A DNA stretch of 64,000 nucleotides from JANQQC01 sp965262255. Lineage in GTDB: Bacteria > Pseudomonadota > Alphaproteobacteria > Caulobacterales > Hyphomonadaceae. This document shows positions 54,831 to 63,571 of the stretch, piece after piece. How positions within the stretch are numbered: position 1 is the stretch's first letter; the number at the start of each line of letters is the position of its first letter. The stretch lies in assembly GCA_965262255.1 (NCBI GenBank), contig OZ253505.1:3844001-3908000 (forward strand). Direction: 5' to 3'. The position numbers were made by a program, and so were the translations under genes. The notes under the pieces are model-generated. The model was not told where the DNA came from. It made no database searches and saw only the letters and a list, made by a program, of their open reading frames with translations.

Positions 54831-54831
54831 A

Positions 54832-55911
54832 TCAGTTTACAATAACCTTACCAGAACCAGACGGAAGGCTGAGAACCATACCGTCTTGGCCCATGAGAAT
54901 GTCTCCATTAAAGTGAGATTTTGTTCCTTTTAGAAAAACAGATTCAATCAATTCTATAGGAACGCCTGGAACAATATGGTAAAGGAGAAGGGTTTCAGCA
55001 TTTGCCTTTGATGCTGCCATCGCTGCTTCTTCTGGAGATGCATGGTAATCTAGGATGTCAGCAAAAACCTTTGCCGCATTAGATTGGCCGAGTTCGGCCA
55101 ATCTGTTTCCTATCGTTTTAACCATATAAGGATTAAGGGCTTCATAAAGCATTACATCAACATCTTGCGAAGCAGCTACAAAACCGTCATGGTAGATGGT
55201 ATCACCACTGATTGAGACCGAACGATCCTTGTAGTCGATCCTGTAACCAAAGGCAGGTTCGACCGGTGCATGTTCGACGTTTATTGCTGTTATCTTCAAG
55301 TCATCTTGCTCAAGCACAACTTTTTTTCCGTTAGGGCCTTTGGGAAGCATAATCTCGATCGGCTTGCCACCAAACCCGTTCGGATTAGCAATATCTGCTC
55401 CGTGATGCGCAGTTCGGAAGGTACTGTCGATTCGATAGGCATCGTTAAATCCATTCACAACCGTTGTTGTTCCCTTTGGTCCCGAAATTGGTAAAGGAGT
55501 ATCTCTGCCACCTCGGATCCAAGCCATCAGCATAAGTTCTCCTAGACCATCAATATGATCAGAATGTAAGTGCGTGAGGTAAGCGACATCTAGTCTTTGT
55601 AAAGGAAATCCCATAAGACCAAGATTTCGAACACCGCCTGATCCAACATCAACTACGTAGGCCTTTTGTCCTGCCAATATCCCAATACAAGGCCCCGCTC
55701 TATTTGGATCTGGCAATGGTGAACCGGTTCCACACAAATAAACGTGAAGACCATCGGGAAGTTCGAGACTAGGATCCACTCCCGCATTTCTATCAACCAT
55801 TGTGTTGAATACAGCGGTTGCGATCTGAGTTTTGAACAGATTAAAGCCAAGTATTCCTGTGAGGCAAATCGCAACAACTGCGATTCCAATGCGAATGAGC
55901 AAAGATTTCAT
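54832..55911 (-). CDS. Membrane-anchored metallo-beta-lactamase-fold hydrolase
   Basis: A 359-aa protein. The N-terminus is one hydrophobic segment (LLIRIGIAVVAICLTGILGF). The MBL core has THLHSDHIDGLGEL (HxHxDH), SGDTIYHDG (Asp) and LLYHIVPG (last His). The pattern YLCGTGSPLPDPNRAGPC and overall order resemble RNase Z/AtsA arylsulfatase-like MBL proteins of the periplasm, which would fit the sulfatase gene 2.4 kb away. ATG at 55911 chosen over an in-frame start 11 codons upstream. Confidence 0.85.
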   Translation of the reverse strand: MKSLLIRIGIAVVAICLTGILGFNLFKTQIATAVFNTMVDRNAGVDPSLELPDGLHVYLCGTGSPLPDPNRAGPCIGILAGQKAYVVDVGSGGVRNLGLMGFPLQRLDVAYLTHLHSDHIDGLGELMLMAWIRGGRDTPLPISGPKGTTTVVNGFNDAYRIDSTFRTAHHGADIANPNGFGGKPIEIMLPKGPNGKKVVLEQDDLKITAINVEHAPVEPAFGYRIDYKDRSVSISGDTIYHDGFVAASQDVDVMLYEALNPYMVKTIGNRLAELGQSNAAKVFADILDYHASPEEAAMAASKANAETLLLYHIVPGVPIELIESVFLKGTKSHFNGDILMGQDGMVLSLPSGSGKVIVN

Positions 55912-56031
55912 AGTTAGATTCCCGTCTAATATATGCTGGAGCAAAGTAGTCTCGTCGGGAACGAAGCAATTTGCACTTTCAATAGTATACTACAGAAATA
56001 ACTCAATAAGTTGAAAGAGCAATCAAGTTAT

Positions 56032-56264
56032 CCTGAGAGGTTAAACGAAAAAGGTTGAGAAAGACACATTTATGGGAAGTATGGGGAATGAACCTCAGTT
56101 TTCGGGGTAAAATCTCGTGGTGTAGAACGGAATTTGAGATTTTAGACCCAAATTTTGAAGTTTTCACGAAGTTACCGCTAAATTTGGGTAACAAATCGTA
56201 GCAATTGTTGACGGAATCAATGCAAGAGTATCGAGAACCGTGATTCTTCGTTTAACCTCTGAGG
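56032..56264 (+). mobile_element. MITE, family C (copy 2)
   Basis: A 233-base element with ends CCTGAGAGGTTAAACGAAAA and CTTCGTTTAACCTCTGAGG, inverted repeats matching copy 1 at 27132-27365. It lies upstream of the MBL gene. Confidence 0.82.
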
Positions 56265-56469
56265 GTAAGAGCGTTAGCGAATCAAGTTGATTCTCTCGAT
56301 TTCTTCTGTTTCCAATTATAAGAAGGCTTCGCCTTAGCTAGTCCCTCCAAGAAAATTTGGTCTCTTATAAGGCTACAGAGCAAAAACCTATCAACTCGAG
56401 CTGCAGACGCTCTAAGTTTTTCGTTCTTTACATTCCCATAATCATATTTAATGTATTGGCACTCCTTCT

Positions 56470-57455
56470 TTAAAAAACCTTTATAGCTTGATTGAATGGG
56501 GCAACTCGTTCTACGTCATAGTTTGATGGTGTATGCGTAAATCTCTCCCATAGGACATTGGCTTCAGACGACTTTAATATGGATTTTAAGGTTGACTGAC
56601 TTTCGGGTTTGAGTTCGCTCCATAGTCGACGAAGTTCTTCTAGGCACCAAACTCTATATCGTGACAAAGGAACTTGATGATAATCACACCCCTGAATAGT
56701 GTGATCATATCGACGTATATCGCGTCCATATGCTATAGCGTTCTGCTTGAGTTGCGCGAGATGAGTTTCACACACCTCGTGCAGAAAGACTTGTAGTGGA
56801 TCTTCAACTGCTTCAATTAAGTTCTCGTTCGAAGTTTCCATTCTTGTGTTCCACATCCTTGCGACCCATTCAAATACCGCGGGCGCTCGTCGTCTCATAA
56901 TTTCTGCCGGCGTAGGATCTTGTCCGAAATGCCTAAACATTGGCCCCATCATCCCGAAATCTGCAATTGTTGGTGATTGTCCAAGAATGAATGGCCGATT
57001 TTCTAGTATCTTCTGAAGTAAATCGATTGATGAAAGGTAGGTTTGTTCTTCATGATTTCGTGTCTTTGAGGTAACACCATCACCTCTGACATAACCTTCT
57101 AATTGTCGTCGTTTCAATAGGTTCAAGGCAATGAATCTAGGAATTGGAAGAGTTCCATTTACTAATTCTCGATAGAGTGTTTCAGCTGCATTTTGTCGGT
57201 CTATCCGATCATCCCAGCGATAGAACATCGCAGGTCACCATAGCCACTCATCGGCGTAGTCTTCGACAAGCAAAGCGAGAAATCGTATTTTAGGATTTGA
57301 CGGGTAAATTCTATACGGCTGTTGCGAATCTACTCAACTAATTATTGGAGTAGAATCAGTCATCCAGCGATTATCTGCCATTTCAACGACCGGCATCTGC
57401 CCGATCCCGACGTGGGATTCTAGTTTCCTTCTGTTACCAACAGTGGGATAAAATG
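56470..57455 (-). pseudogene. GST-like gene inactivated by two TGA codons and lacking its start
   Basis: The minus-strand frame reads GIGQMPVVEMADNRWMTDST..., TGA, VDSQQPYRIYPSNP..FLALLVEDYADEWLW, TGA, PAMFYRWDDRIDRQ, then an open 252-codon stretch with GST C-domain features (RPFILGQSPTIADFGMMGPM). The first TGA stands in the GST motif ISW, and the second in WLWRPAM. No start codon is seen upstream. The last 252 codons remain open and could look like a gene. It resembles the intact GST-like gene at 49696. Confidence 0.75.
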
Positions 57456-57564
57456 ATTAGTCTATCGAGCAGTGCGGAAAGGCGATAGATTGTTATTGTC
57501 GGAATAATGATATAAGTTGGAACTACAAAGTTCACCCACTTACAGTGAGAGAGGATTCAAACTA

Positions 57565-58524
57565 ATGTCTGAAACAAAAAAATGACCTCCTATCGGTTTC
57601 TGGTCGCAAAGCGTTGGTCAACTCGGTGTTGATCGATAAGTTGCCGAAGGTTTCGGCAACAACGAAATTTAATGTAAGTGTGCCGACTGTAAAGAAGAGG
57701 GTAAAGAGGTATGTTTACGAAGGCGAATCGGGACTAGATGATCGATCCTCGCGTCCGCATACAAGTTCGAGAGCGACATCACCAGAAACAGTGGAGAAGA
57801 TAATCATTATGAGGAAGGATGGGACATTCACAGGCGATCATATCGCTCGTGAACTGAATATGCATCAACGTACGGTCAGTCGTCATCTGGTTCGGGCGAA
57901 TCTCTCTCTCTGCAGAAAGATATAGAGCCTTAAGAAACAGCCCCTCCACGACGTTACGAATACTATGATCTAGGAGACATGGTTCATCTTGACATCAAGA
58001 CGCTACAGATTTTAAACGAGGAGGGGATCAGAACCCTAGACAGTGGAAACCGACACAAATCAGCAGGAATGCAGAGTATGCACGTAGCCGTTGATGATCA
58101 CTCGCGTTACGCAACGGTAAGTATGTTTGAAGATGAAACAGCAGATAGTGTCACCAACCATCTCATAGAAACTTACCAACACTATATCTTGCAGGGCATC
58201 GTCATCAAACGAGTTCTAACAGATAACGGTTCGGGGTATAAGTCAAAAATGTTTGCAGAGGAATGCGAAGCATTGAACATTAAGCATACCTTCGCTCAGC
58301 CCTATACTCCCCAGACAAACGGAAAGGCTGAACGCTTTATTCTAACATTGCTGCGAGAATGGGCATATGCCAGAACCTATAAGTCTTCCGAACAAAGAAA
58401 TATGTTTTTGGAACCTTTTCTGCATATGTATAATTGGCATAGACCACATCGCGGAATTTTTAACCGGTTTCCTGCCAGGAGACTGGTTGAAAATAATTAC
58501 AACCTACAGTCTTCGCACAACTAG
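57565..58524 (+). pseudogene. IS481-family transposase, frameshifted
   Basis: The ATG at 57565 starts MSETKK but a run of seven A (57576-57582) shifts the frame; the next part NDLLSVSGRKALVNSVLI..LVRANLSLCRKI (to 57925) carries helix-turn-helix elements, and after a further shift RRYEYYDLGDMVHLDIKTLQ leads to the DDE core (LTDNGSGYKS, GKAERFILTLLREW) ending at 58524. It is a different IS481 subgroup from the one at 24934. At least two frameshifts make it inactive. Confidence 0.85.
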
Positions 58525-58525
58525 T

Positions 58526-58871
58526 ATATCCCCAAAGGATGTGTTCGCCGATGCAGGGTACAGAGGACAGAATCACGCGAGTGCGAATGTGTATATTTCC
58601 GGACAAACAAGTGAATTGAAAGAACAGCAAAAATTTGATCTAAAACAAAGAAGTGCTGTGGAACCGATCATCGGTCACATGAAATCTGAAGGTCGGTTAC
58701 GCCGGTGTCGGCTCAAAGGAATTGTAGGCGATCAAATCCATGCGTTACTTTGTGCAGTCGGACACAACATAAGAAAACTCCTGAAAGAACTAACTAGTAG
58801 AAACAAAATGGATAAAATGAATGTTCCGATTAGATGCTAACCAATTTTTCAACTTTAACCTGAATCAAAAG
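58526..58871 (+). pseudogene. 3' fragment of the IS5-type transposase
   Basis: Codes for PKDVFADAGYRGQNHASAN.., SAVEPIIGHMKSEGRLRR, ALLCAVGHNIRKLL to the stop at 58838-58840, then the right end to about 58871. It is nearly identical to the broken copy at 7630-7994 but without its internal stops. The 5' part is missing; the IS481 relic abuts directly, indicating insertion or recombination between the two elements. Confidence 0.85.
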
Positions 58872-59084
58872 TTACTTTTCCTTCTCTTGACAGTAAAGGT
58901 ATGTCTAAAATTTGTAGAAATATGCCTATTTTCACTCTTTAACTTCGGTCTTCAATAAATCTCCGACACTTGTTGCGGGAAACACACAACCAAGTGCAAT
59001 AATGTATCGCGAATTGATCATTCTCGCAAATTTTTTTGCCTACTTTTTCAGTACCGACCATATAGTTGCTTTGGTATTCTATTC

Positions 59085-59537
59085 TTAAACAGGGACAACA
59101 AATTCTTCAAGGGAACATACCGAGCCAACCGTTGTCACGGTGCGTCGAACGTGAGCTTCGTCAGCTGTTACAAATACTGCCCCCAATGCAATGGCTAAAA
59201 CGTGAAAGCTGGCATCATAAGAAGATATATACCCTTGATGTTTAGTGTCGATAAAGGCCATAACGTTTGCAGCTAAAATAAGCTCCTGCGAAGGAGGGTG
59301 TTCCGTTATTAAGTCATGTTTCACAAGTGTGTCGTAGTGTTGAAGATGTCGTTTAGCTTCTGTCGCGCTATGCAAACCCTTTGTTAAACCACTTAACAAT
59401 TCATAGCGCGCAAGTGAGGGAACATGCGCCTCTAAGTTCCTTTCTTTGATTGCCGATAGAACCGCATGTGCGCGTTCTGAGGCAAGTTCTTGAAGATACA
59501 GTTTAATGAGTACAGATGAATCGACTACAATTTTCAT
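59085..59537 (-). CDS. vapC: VapC-like PIN-domain toxin
   Basis: A 150-aa PIN ribonuclease with acidic residues in VVDSSVLIKL (Asp6), RYELLSG (Glu near 46), SSYDASFHVLAIALG (Asp near 104) and FVTADEAH. VapC proteins cut tRNA or rRNA. The start overlaps the antitoxin stop by four bases (ATGA), typical of vapBC operons. Confidence 0.88.
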   Translation of the reverse strand: MKIVVDSSVLIKLYLQELASERAHAVLSAIKERNLEAHVPSLARYELLSGLTKGLHSATEAKRHLQHYDTLVKHDLITEHPPSQELILAANVMAFIDTKHQGYISSYDASFHVLAIALGAVFVTADEAHVRRTVTTVGSVCSLEEFVVPV

Positions 59538-59782
59538 TGGCCCAGGATTCTCTTTGTGCGTTCTTCACGCACATGACGTATTAGGCTAACGGCATCCCAC
59601 CCATCTTTAAGCTTAGACGGCTTAATACGATCAAGCAATTCTTGTATGCTCGGACGAGAGTCGGCCTCAGCCGGCGTTTCAAGCGTTTCAATAGTCACCC
59701 TGACATTAGTCACGGTGCCGATTTCGCCTTGCCAATCAGCAGGCAGTTCAGAACTAGAAACTTCTTTTACAATAACAGTCAT
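59534..59782 (-). CDS. vapB: VapB-like antitoxin
   Basis: An 82-aa protein in front of vapC. Residues 1-35 form a beta-rich part (VKEVSSSELPADWQGEIG) and the C-terminal half is helical (SIQELLDRIKPSKLKDGW, LIRHVREERTKRILGQ), suited to bind the PIN toxin. The DNA-binding fold is not obvious. CAGGGA lies eight bases before the ATG. Confidence 0.75.
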   Translation of the reverse strand: MTVIVKEVSSSELPADWQGEIGTVTNVRVTIETLETPAEADSRPSIQELLDRIKPSKLKDGWDAVSLIRHVREERTKRILGQ

Positions 59783-59870
59783 AATGGGGAATCCCTGTAA
59801 ATTAAACTTTCTAAACCTTTTTTCTTTCTATCATAGTTGAAAAAATTTTGCAATAGTTCTGTCGATTTTA

Positions 59871-59935
59871 GGTACTGTAGGATTAAGTCTGGAAATTCAA
59901 ATTTTGGGAGAAAGCGTTTTCAGAGGATATTAGGT
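59871..59935 (+). repeat. Dispersed repeat, family D (copy 3)
   Basis: GGTACTGTAGGATTAAGTCT and the following TGGAAATTCAAATTTTGGG are identical to 7995-8033; similarity fades after about 59930. Confidence 0.75.
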
Positions 59936-60291
59936 GCGTAGCCCCGAAATCAATGGTTCCCTTCCATGGTATACACGGATTGGCAAGTAAAGTCCAATAT
60001 AGTGGACTAAAACAACTTCTCACCGCACACAAACCTATATCCTGTTCTAGACGTGTGAACAACCGTAAATTTCCTGAGTCTTCGTTTCTGACTAAGATAG
60101 CCCTGGACAGGTAGTATATTAATGCTTTGAGCAAAAAGCTCTTGCGAAACGAAATCTGTATTTGCGCCTGTTGTCTACTCCGAATCAATTGTTACAGCCT
60201 TTTCTCAGTTGGATTAGGATAGCGGTTGTAGAATTGTATAGCTACAAGGTTCCTGTTTCGCTAGGAAACGGGTCTTCAAGTTATATTTTTG
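59936..60291. other. Gene-free region with decayed coding traces
   Basis: No intact gene. A frame reading PFHGIHGLASKVQYSGLKQL around 59960-60020 is stopped on both sides and may be a transposase relic. A short inverted repeat TTTCGCTAGGAAACG occurs near 60256. Confidence 0.35.
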
Positions 60292-60730
60292 GGCGATTAT
60301 ATGGGAGACTAATAGCCATAATATCTTTGGCGATTATATAGTTGTCTAAACGACGGTCATACAGTTCCGAGCTCTCTTGAGACCACCCCGCAGTTTCCTG
60401 CGAGTCACACTCAATTATTCTTCCCCAACGAACTACCACGGGATTTTATCGCCGCCCGCGCCTGCAAAGCAGGATTGGCCTAACATATATATATAGGCTA
60501 GCGCTAAAAGTTTTTCAAGCGTTTAGTCAGATATATAATCGCCATATCTTTCAATCTCGTTCAAATTTACCGCTATCATCTTGGCAGCGACACTCTGATT
60601 ATTCTTCCCCAGCGAACTGCCGGGACAGAGTTATCACCGCCCGCGCCTTCCTAAACAGGATTGGTATGTAACGCATCATACTGGCTTTCACGATACTTTG
60701 TAAACGTTTAACTATCTATATATTCGCCTA
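60292..60730 (+). mobile_element. MITE, family A, outer copy interrupted by another copy
   Basis: The left end GGCGATTATATGGGAGACTA (60292) and the right end CTATCTATATATTCGCC (to 60730) belong together. Removing 60329-60551 (inner copy plus one 8-base duplicate) leaves about 216 bases, the same length as the other copies. The interior (ATTATTCTTCCCCAGCGAAC) follows the inner copy. Confidence 0.8.
60329..60543 (+). mobile_element. MITE, family A, inner copy with 8-base target duplication
   Basis: A 215-base element from GGCGATTATATAGTTGTC to CAGATATATAATCGCC, terminal repeats agreeing at 21 of 24 positions. It is flanked by ATATCTTT on both sides (60321-60328 and 60544-60551), an exact target-site duplication. 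Hairpin CCTGC-AAA-GCAGG at 60461-60473. Confidence 0.88.
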
Positions 60731-60823
60731 AATTTTCTAAGATTCTTATGAGTTTTTTTGTATAATGAGCTTACCCACATCTAATTTACGTCTCCTTCAT
60801 TAACCGCTTCAGTGGAATATGCT

Positions 60824-62356
60824 ATGAATCAAGCTCTTAAAACACTAAAAGCCAAGCGAGAGCAGGCTTTACTAGGTGGTGGTCAATCACGAATCCAAAG
60901 ACAACATGGCAAAGGTAAGCTAACGGCAAGAGAGAGGCTCGAAATTTTGTTAGATGAGGGTTCGTTTGAAGAATATGACCAACTTGTAGAACACACTGCC
61001 ATAGAATTTGGAATGGCCGAACAGAAAATTCTTGGCGACGGCGTAGTTACAGGACACGGTTTGATAAACGGTCGACCTGTGTTCGTCTTTTCGAAAGACT
61101 TTACTGTGTTTGGAGGATCACTTGGTTCCGCTCACGCTGCAAAAATAGTTAAAATACAAAAAATGGCTGCCCGAGTTGGAGCTCCGATGATAGGTATCTT
61201 TGATGCTGGAGGAGCTAGAATTCAGGAAGGTGTCGAAAGTTTAGCAGGATTTGCTGACATTTTTCTACAGAATGTAGAAAACTCGGGAGTTGTTCCTCAG
61301 ATTTCCGTGATTATGGGACCCTGTGCTGGTGGCGACGTATACTCCCCTGCTCTGACAGATTTTATTTTTATGGTCAAAGATACGTCGTACATGTATGTAA
61401 CCGGACCAGACGTAGTGAGAACCGTAACTAATGAGGATGTGAGCCACGAAAGTCTAGGCGGAGCTTCAGTGCACGTGAAGAAATCGGGAGTTGCTGACGG
61501 TGCATTTCAAAATGACTTAGATGCCTTAACCCAGATCCGAAGATTGTTCGATTTTCTCCCGCTTTCTCATCGGGAAAAATCTCCCGTCAGGCCTTCTTAC
61601 GATCAATTCGATAGAAAAGAGAAGAGTCTAGACAGCCTTATTCCAGATAATCCGAACACTCCTTACGATATACACGAACTAATCGAAAAAACTGTGGACG
61701 AAAGTGACTTCTTTGAAATTGGCCCTGAGTTCGGGGCAAATGTCGTAGTAGGTTTTGGCAGAATCGAAGGCTCAACTGTGGGATTCGTCGCTAACCAGCC
61801 GATGACACTAGCGGGTGTGCTAGACATCGATGCATCCCGAAAAGCGGCACGATTTGTTCGGTTCTGTGATTGTTTTAATATTCCTATAGTAACCTTTGTA
61901 GACGTTCCAGGATTCATGCCAGGAACGAAACAGGAGTATGGCGGACTCATCAAACACGGTGCGAAACTCCTATTTGCTTACGCGGAAGCAACGGTTCCCA
62001 AGGTTACGGTTATTACAAGAAAAGCCTATGGTGGAGCTTATGACGTAATGAGTTCTAAACATCTGCGCGGCGACGTAAATTATGCTTGGCCTTCCGCGGA
62101 GATTGCCGTCATGGGGGCTAAGGGGGCGGTAGAAATAATTTTTCGATCTGACATTGACGATCCGGATAAAATTTCTAAGCAGGCAAAATTATATGAGGAA
62201 AAGTTTGCGAACCCCTATTTTGCGGCACGAAAGGGCTATATTGAAGACGTAATAATGCCCCACGAAACTCGATTACGCGTCGCTAGATCATTAAGACTAT
62301 TAAAGAACAAAGTCGCAAGGCCTCCTGAGAAAAAGCACGATAACATACCTCTTTAG
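60824..62356 (+). CDS. pccB: Acyl-CoA (propionyl-CoA) carboxylase beta subunit
   Basis: A 510-aa carboxyltransferase. N-terminal GGGQSRIQRQHGKGKLTARER, GGARIQEGVESLAGF and GPCAGGDVYSPAL (first oxyanion site) and C-terminal DVPGFMPGTKQEYGGLIKHGAKLL with RKAYGGAYDVM (second site). It moves carboxyl from biotin to propionyl-CoA, feeding the methylmalonyl-CoA route. The biotin-carboxylase alpha subunit is not in the window. ATG at 60824 matches family start; a GTG four codons upstream is possible. Length is typical (about 510). Confidence 0.93.
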   Translation: MNQALKTLKAKREQALLGGGQSRIQRQHGKGKLTARERLEILLDEGSFEEYDQLVEHTAIEFGMAEQKILGDGVVTGHGLINGRPVFVFSKDFTVFGGSLGSAHAAKIVKIQKMAARVGAPMIGIFDAGGARIQEGVESLAGFADIFLQNVENSGVVPQISVIMGPCAGGDVYSPALTDFIFMVKDTSYMYVTGPDVVRTVTNEDVSHESLGGASVHVKKSGVADGAFQNDLDALTQIRRLFDFLPLSHREKSPVRPSYDQFDRKEKSLDSLIPDNPNTPYDIHELIEKTVDESDFFEIGPEFGANVVVGFGRIEGSTVGFVANQPMTLAGVLDIDASRKAARFVRFCDCFNIPIVTFVDVPGFMPGTKQEYGGLIKHGAKLLFAYAEATVPKVTVITRKAYGGAYDVMSSKHLRGDVNYAWPSAEIAVMGAKGAVEIIFRSDIDDPDKISKQAKLYEEKFANPYFAARKGYIEDVIMPHETRLRVARSLRLLKNKVARPPEKKHDNIPL

Positions 62357-62884
62357 AGTGCATTCTATGCCTATGCGTCTAGCCGTCATTCTTGCTCGTG
62401 CCTTATTGGACTGGAACAGACAGACAGCTTAATGCAATAGTCACTTTATCCAATCGAGTGAATGCGTTAAAGATACTGTTATTACGGTGAACAAACTTTG
62501 GCAGGTCGGTTTCAATAGGACAGACGTGACTAAAGCATTGCAAAGGTAGATTACCTGCGAGGACGTTCTGGAAATGTACCGCTTAACGTCGTGCTGTCTA
62601 TAAAACTAACGGAAATGTCAATCGATTCTATTTTTAATTTTATAATCAAGCAAATACCTCGCTCTTTGAAAGACCGAGGGCATTGAACGTTTTTCAAAAC
62701 TCGGTGTACCACTGCAAGCAATGGCAGTTTTTCTCGTTATTAGAATTACGCGCATGGTGATTTGTAGAGGTGCATTTAAAGCTGAAGCCGCAAGTGCGGT
62801 CGGATTTGAAGATTTTTTGTTTCGAAGCGAGAGTCCTCGTCAGGTAACTGACAGGGATGTAGTTGACAGGCAGGGAGAGACTCG
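62357..62884. other. Gene-free region between pccB and the racemase gene
   Basis: No intact gene. A short open stretch near 62550-62690 has no motif. Just upstream of the racemase start two similar units, GTAACTGACAGGGA and GTAGTTGACAGGCA, stand in tandem, and CAGGGAGAG gives the ribosome-binding site. Confidence 0.45.
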
Positions 62885-63565
62885 ATGAAAAAATTGGGAA
62901 TTATTGGCGGCGTAAGTCCTGTATCGTCGGCAATGTACTACACTGAGATCAATCGTGCCGTGAATCAACGATTGGGGAACGACAACAGCGCCGAGCTGTT
63001 GTTGTATTCTGTGAACTTTGAAGAAATAGTCACGTTAAAAAATGAGAATCGTTGGGACGAAGCGGGTGCTTATCTTGCCCAAAAAGCAGAAATACTCAAT
63101 AAAGCAAACTTAGATGGTGCGATTCTTGCCTGTAATACCATGCATCGCTGTGCGCCAGCATTGGTAGACGCTTTAGATTGTCCTTTCATTCATATAGGCG
63201 ATGCAACTGGCAAAGTCATAAAGCAAGATCACCGAGAGTGTCCTTTATTGATTGGCACACTCCCAACAATGACTCAGTCTTTTATCATTGAGCGACTTGG
63301 ACAAAACGTGCTTGTTCCTGACGAGTATCAAAGACAAGAACTTGATAGAATCGTTTTCGAAGAACTATGCCGAGGCAAAGTCGAAACCACTAGCCGGCAA
63401 TGGATGGAGAATTTGATTCGTCAATACGCGGTACAAGGTGCCGACTGTGTTGTTCTTGGATGCACCGAATTCGGTCTGCTAATCAACGAAGATAACGCTC
63501 CTCTTCCGTCCTACGATACGGCAACTCTCCACATCGACGCAGCCGTTGACTTTATATTGAACTGA
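62885..63565 (+). CDS. Aspartate/glutamate racemase family protein
   Basis: A 226-aa cofactor-independent racemase. N-terminal KLGIIGGVSPVSSAMYY and the two catalytic Cys residues, Cys83 (ACNTMH) and Cys193 (LGCTEFGLL), are present, as in RacX/YgeA-type enzymes. Likely makes a D-amino acid (D-Asp or D-Glu class). Good GGGAGAG before the ATG. Convergent with prfB. Confidence 0.9.
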   Translation: MKKLGIIGGVSPVSSAMYYTEINRAVNQRLGNDNSAELLLYSVNFEEIVTLKNENRWDEAGAYLAQKAEILNKANLDGAILACNTMHRCAPALVDALDCPFIHIGDATGKVIKQDHRECPLLIGTLPTMTQSFIIERLGQNVLVPDEYQRQELDRIVFEELCRGKVETTSRQWMENLIRQYAVQGADCVVLGCTEFGLLINEDNAPLPSYDTATLHIDAAVDFILN

Positions 63566-63571
63566 CTAGTG

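Noticed and set aside
56470..57455. UGA recoding (Trp or selenocysteine) in the GST-like gene
   Set aside because: Other genes in the window end with TGA normally, one TGA replaces Arg, and no start exists; simple decay is the better explanation.
60241..60730. CRISPR array
   Set aside because: Repeats are few, long and have inverted ends; they are MITEs. No regularly spaced short repeats were found in the window.
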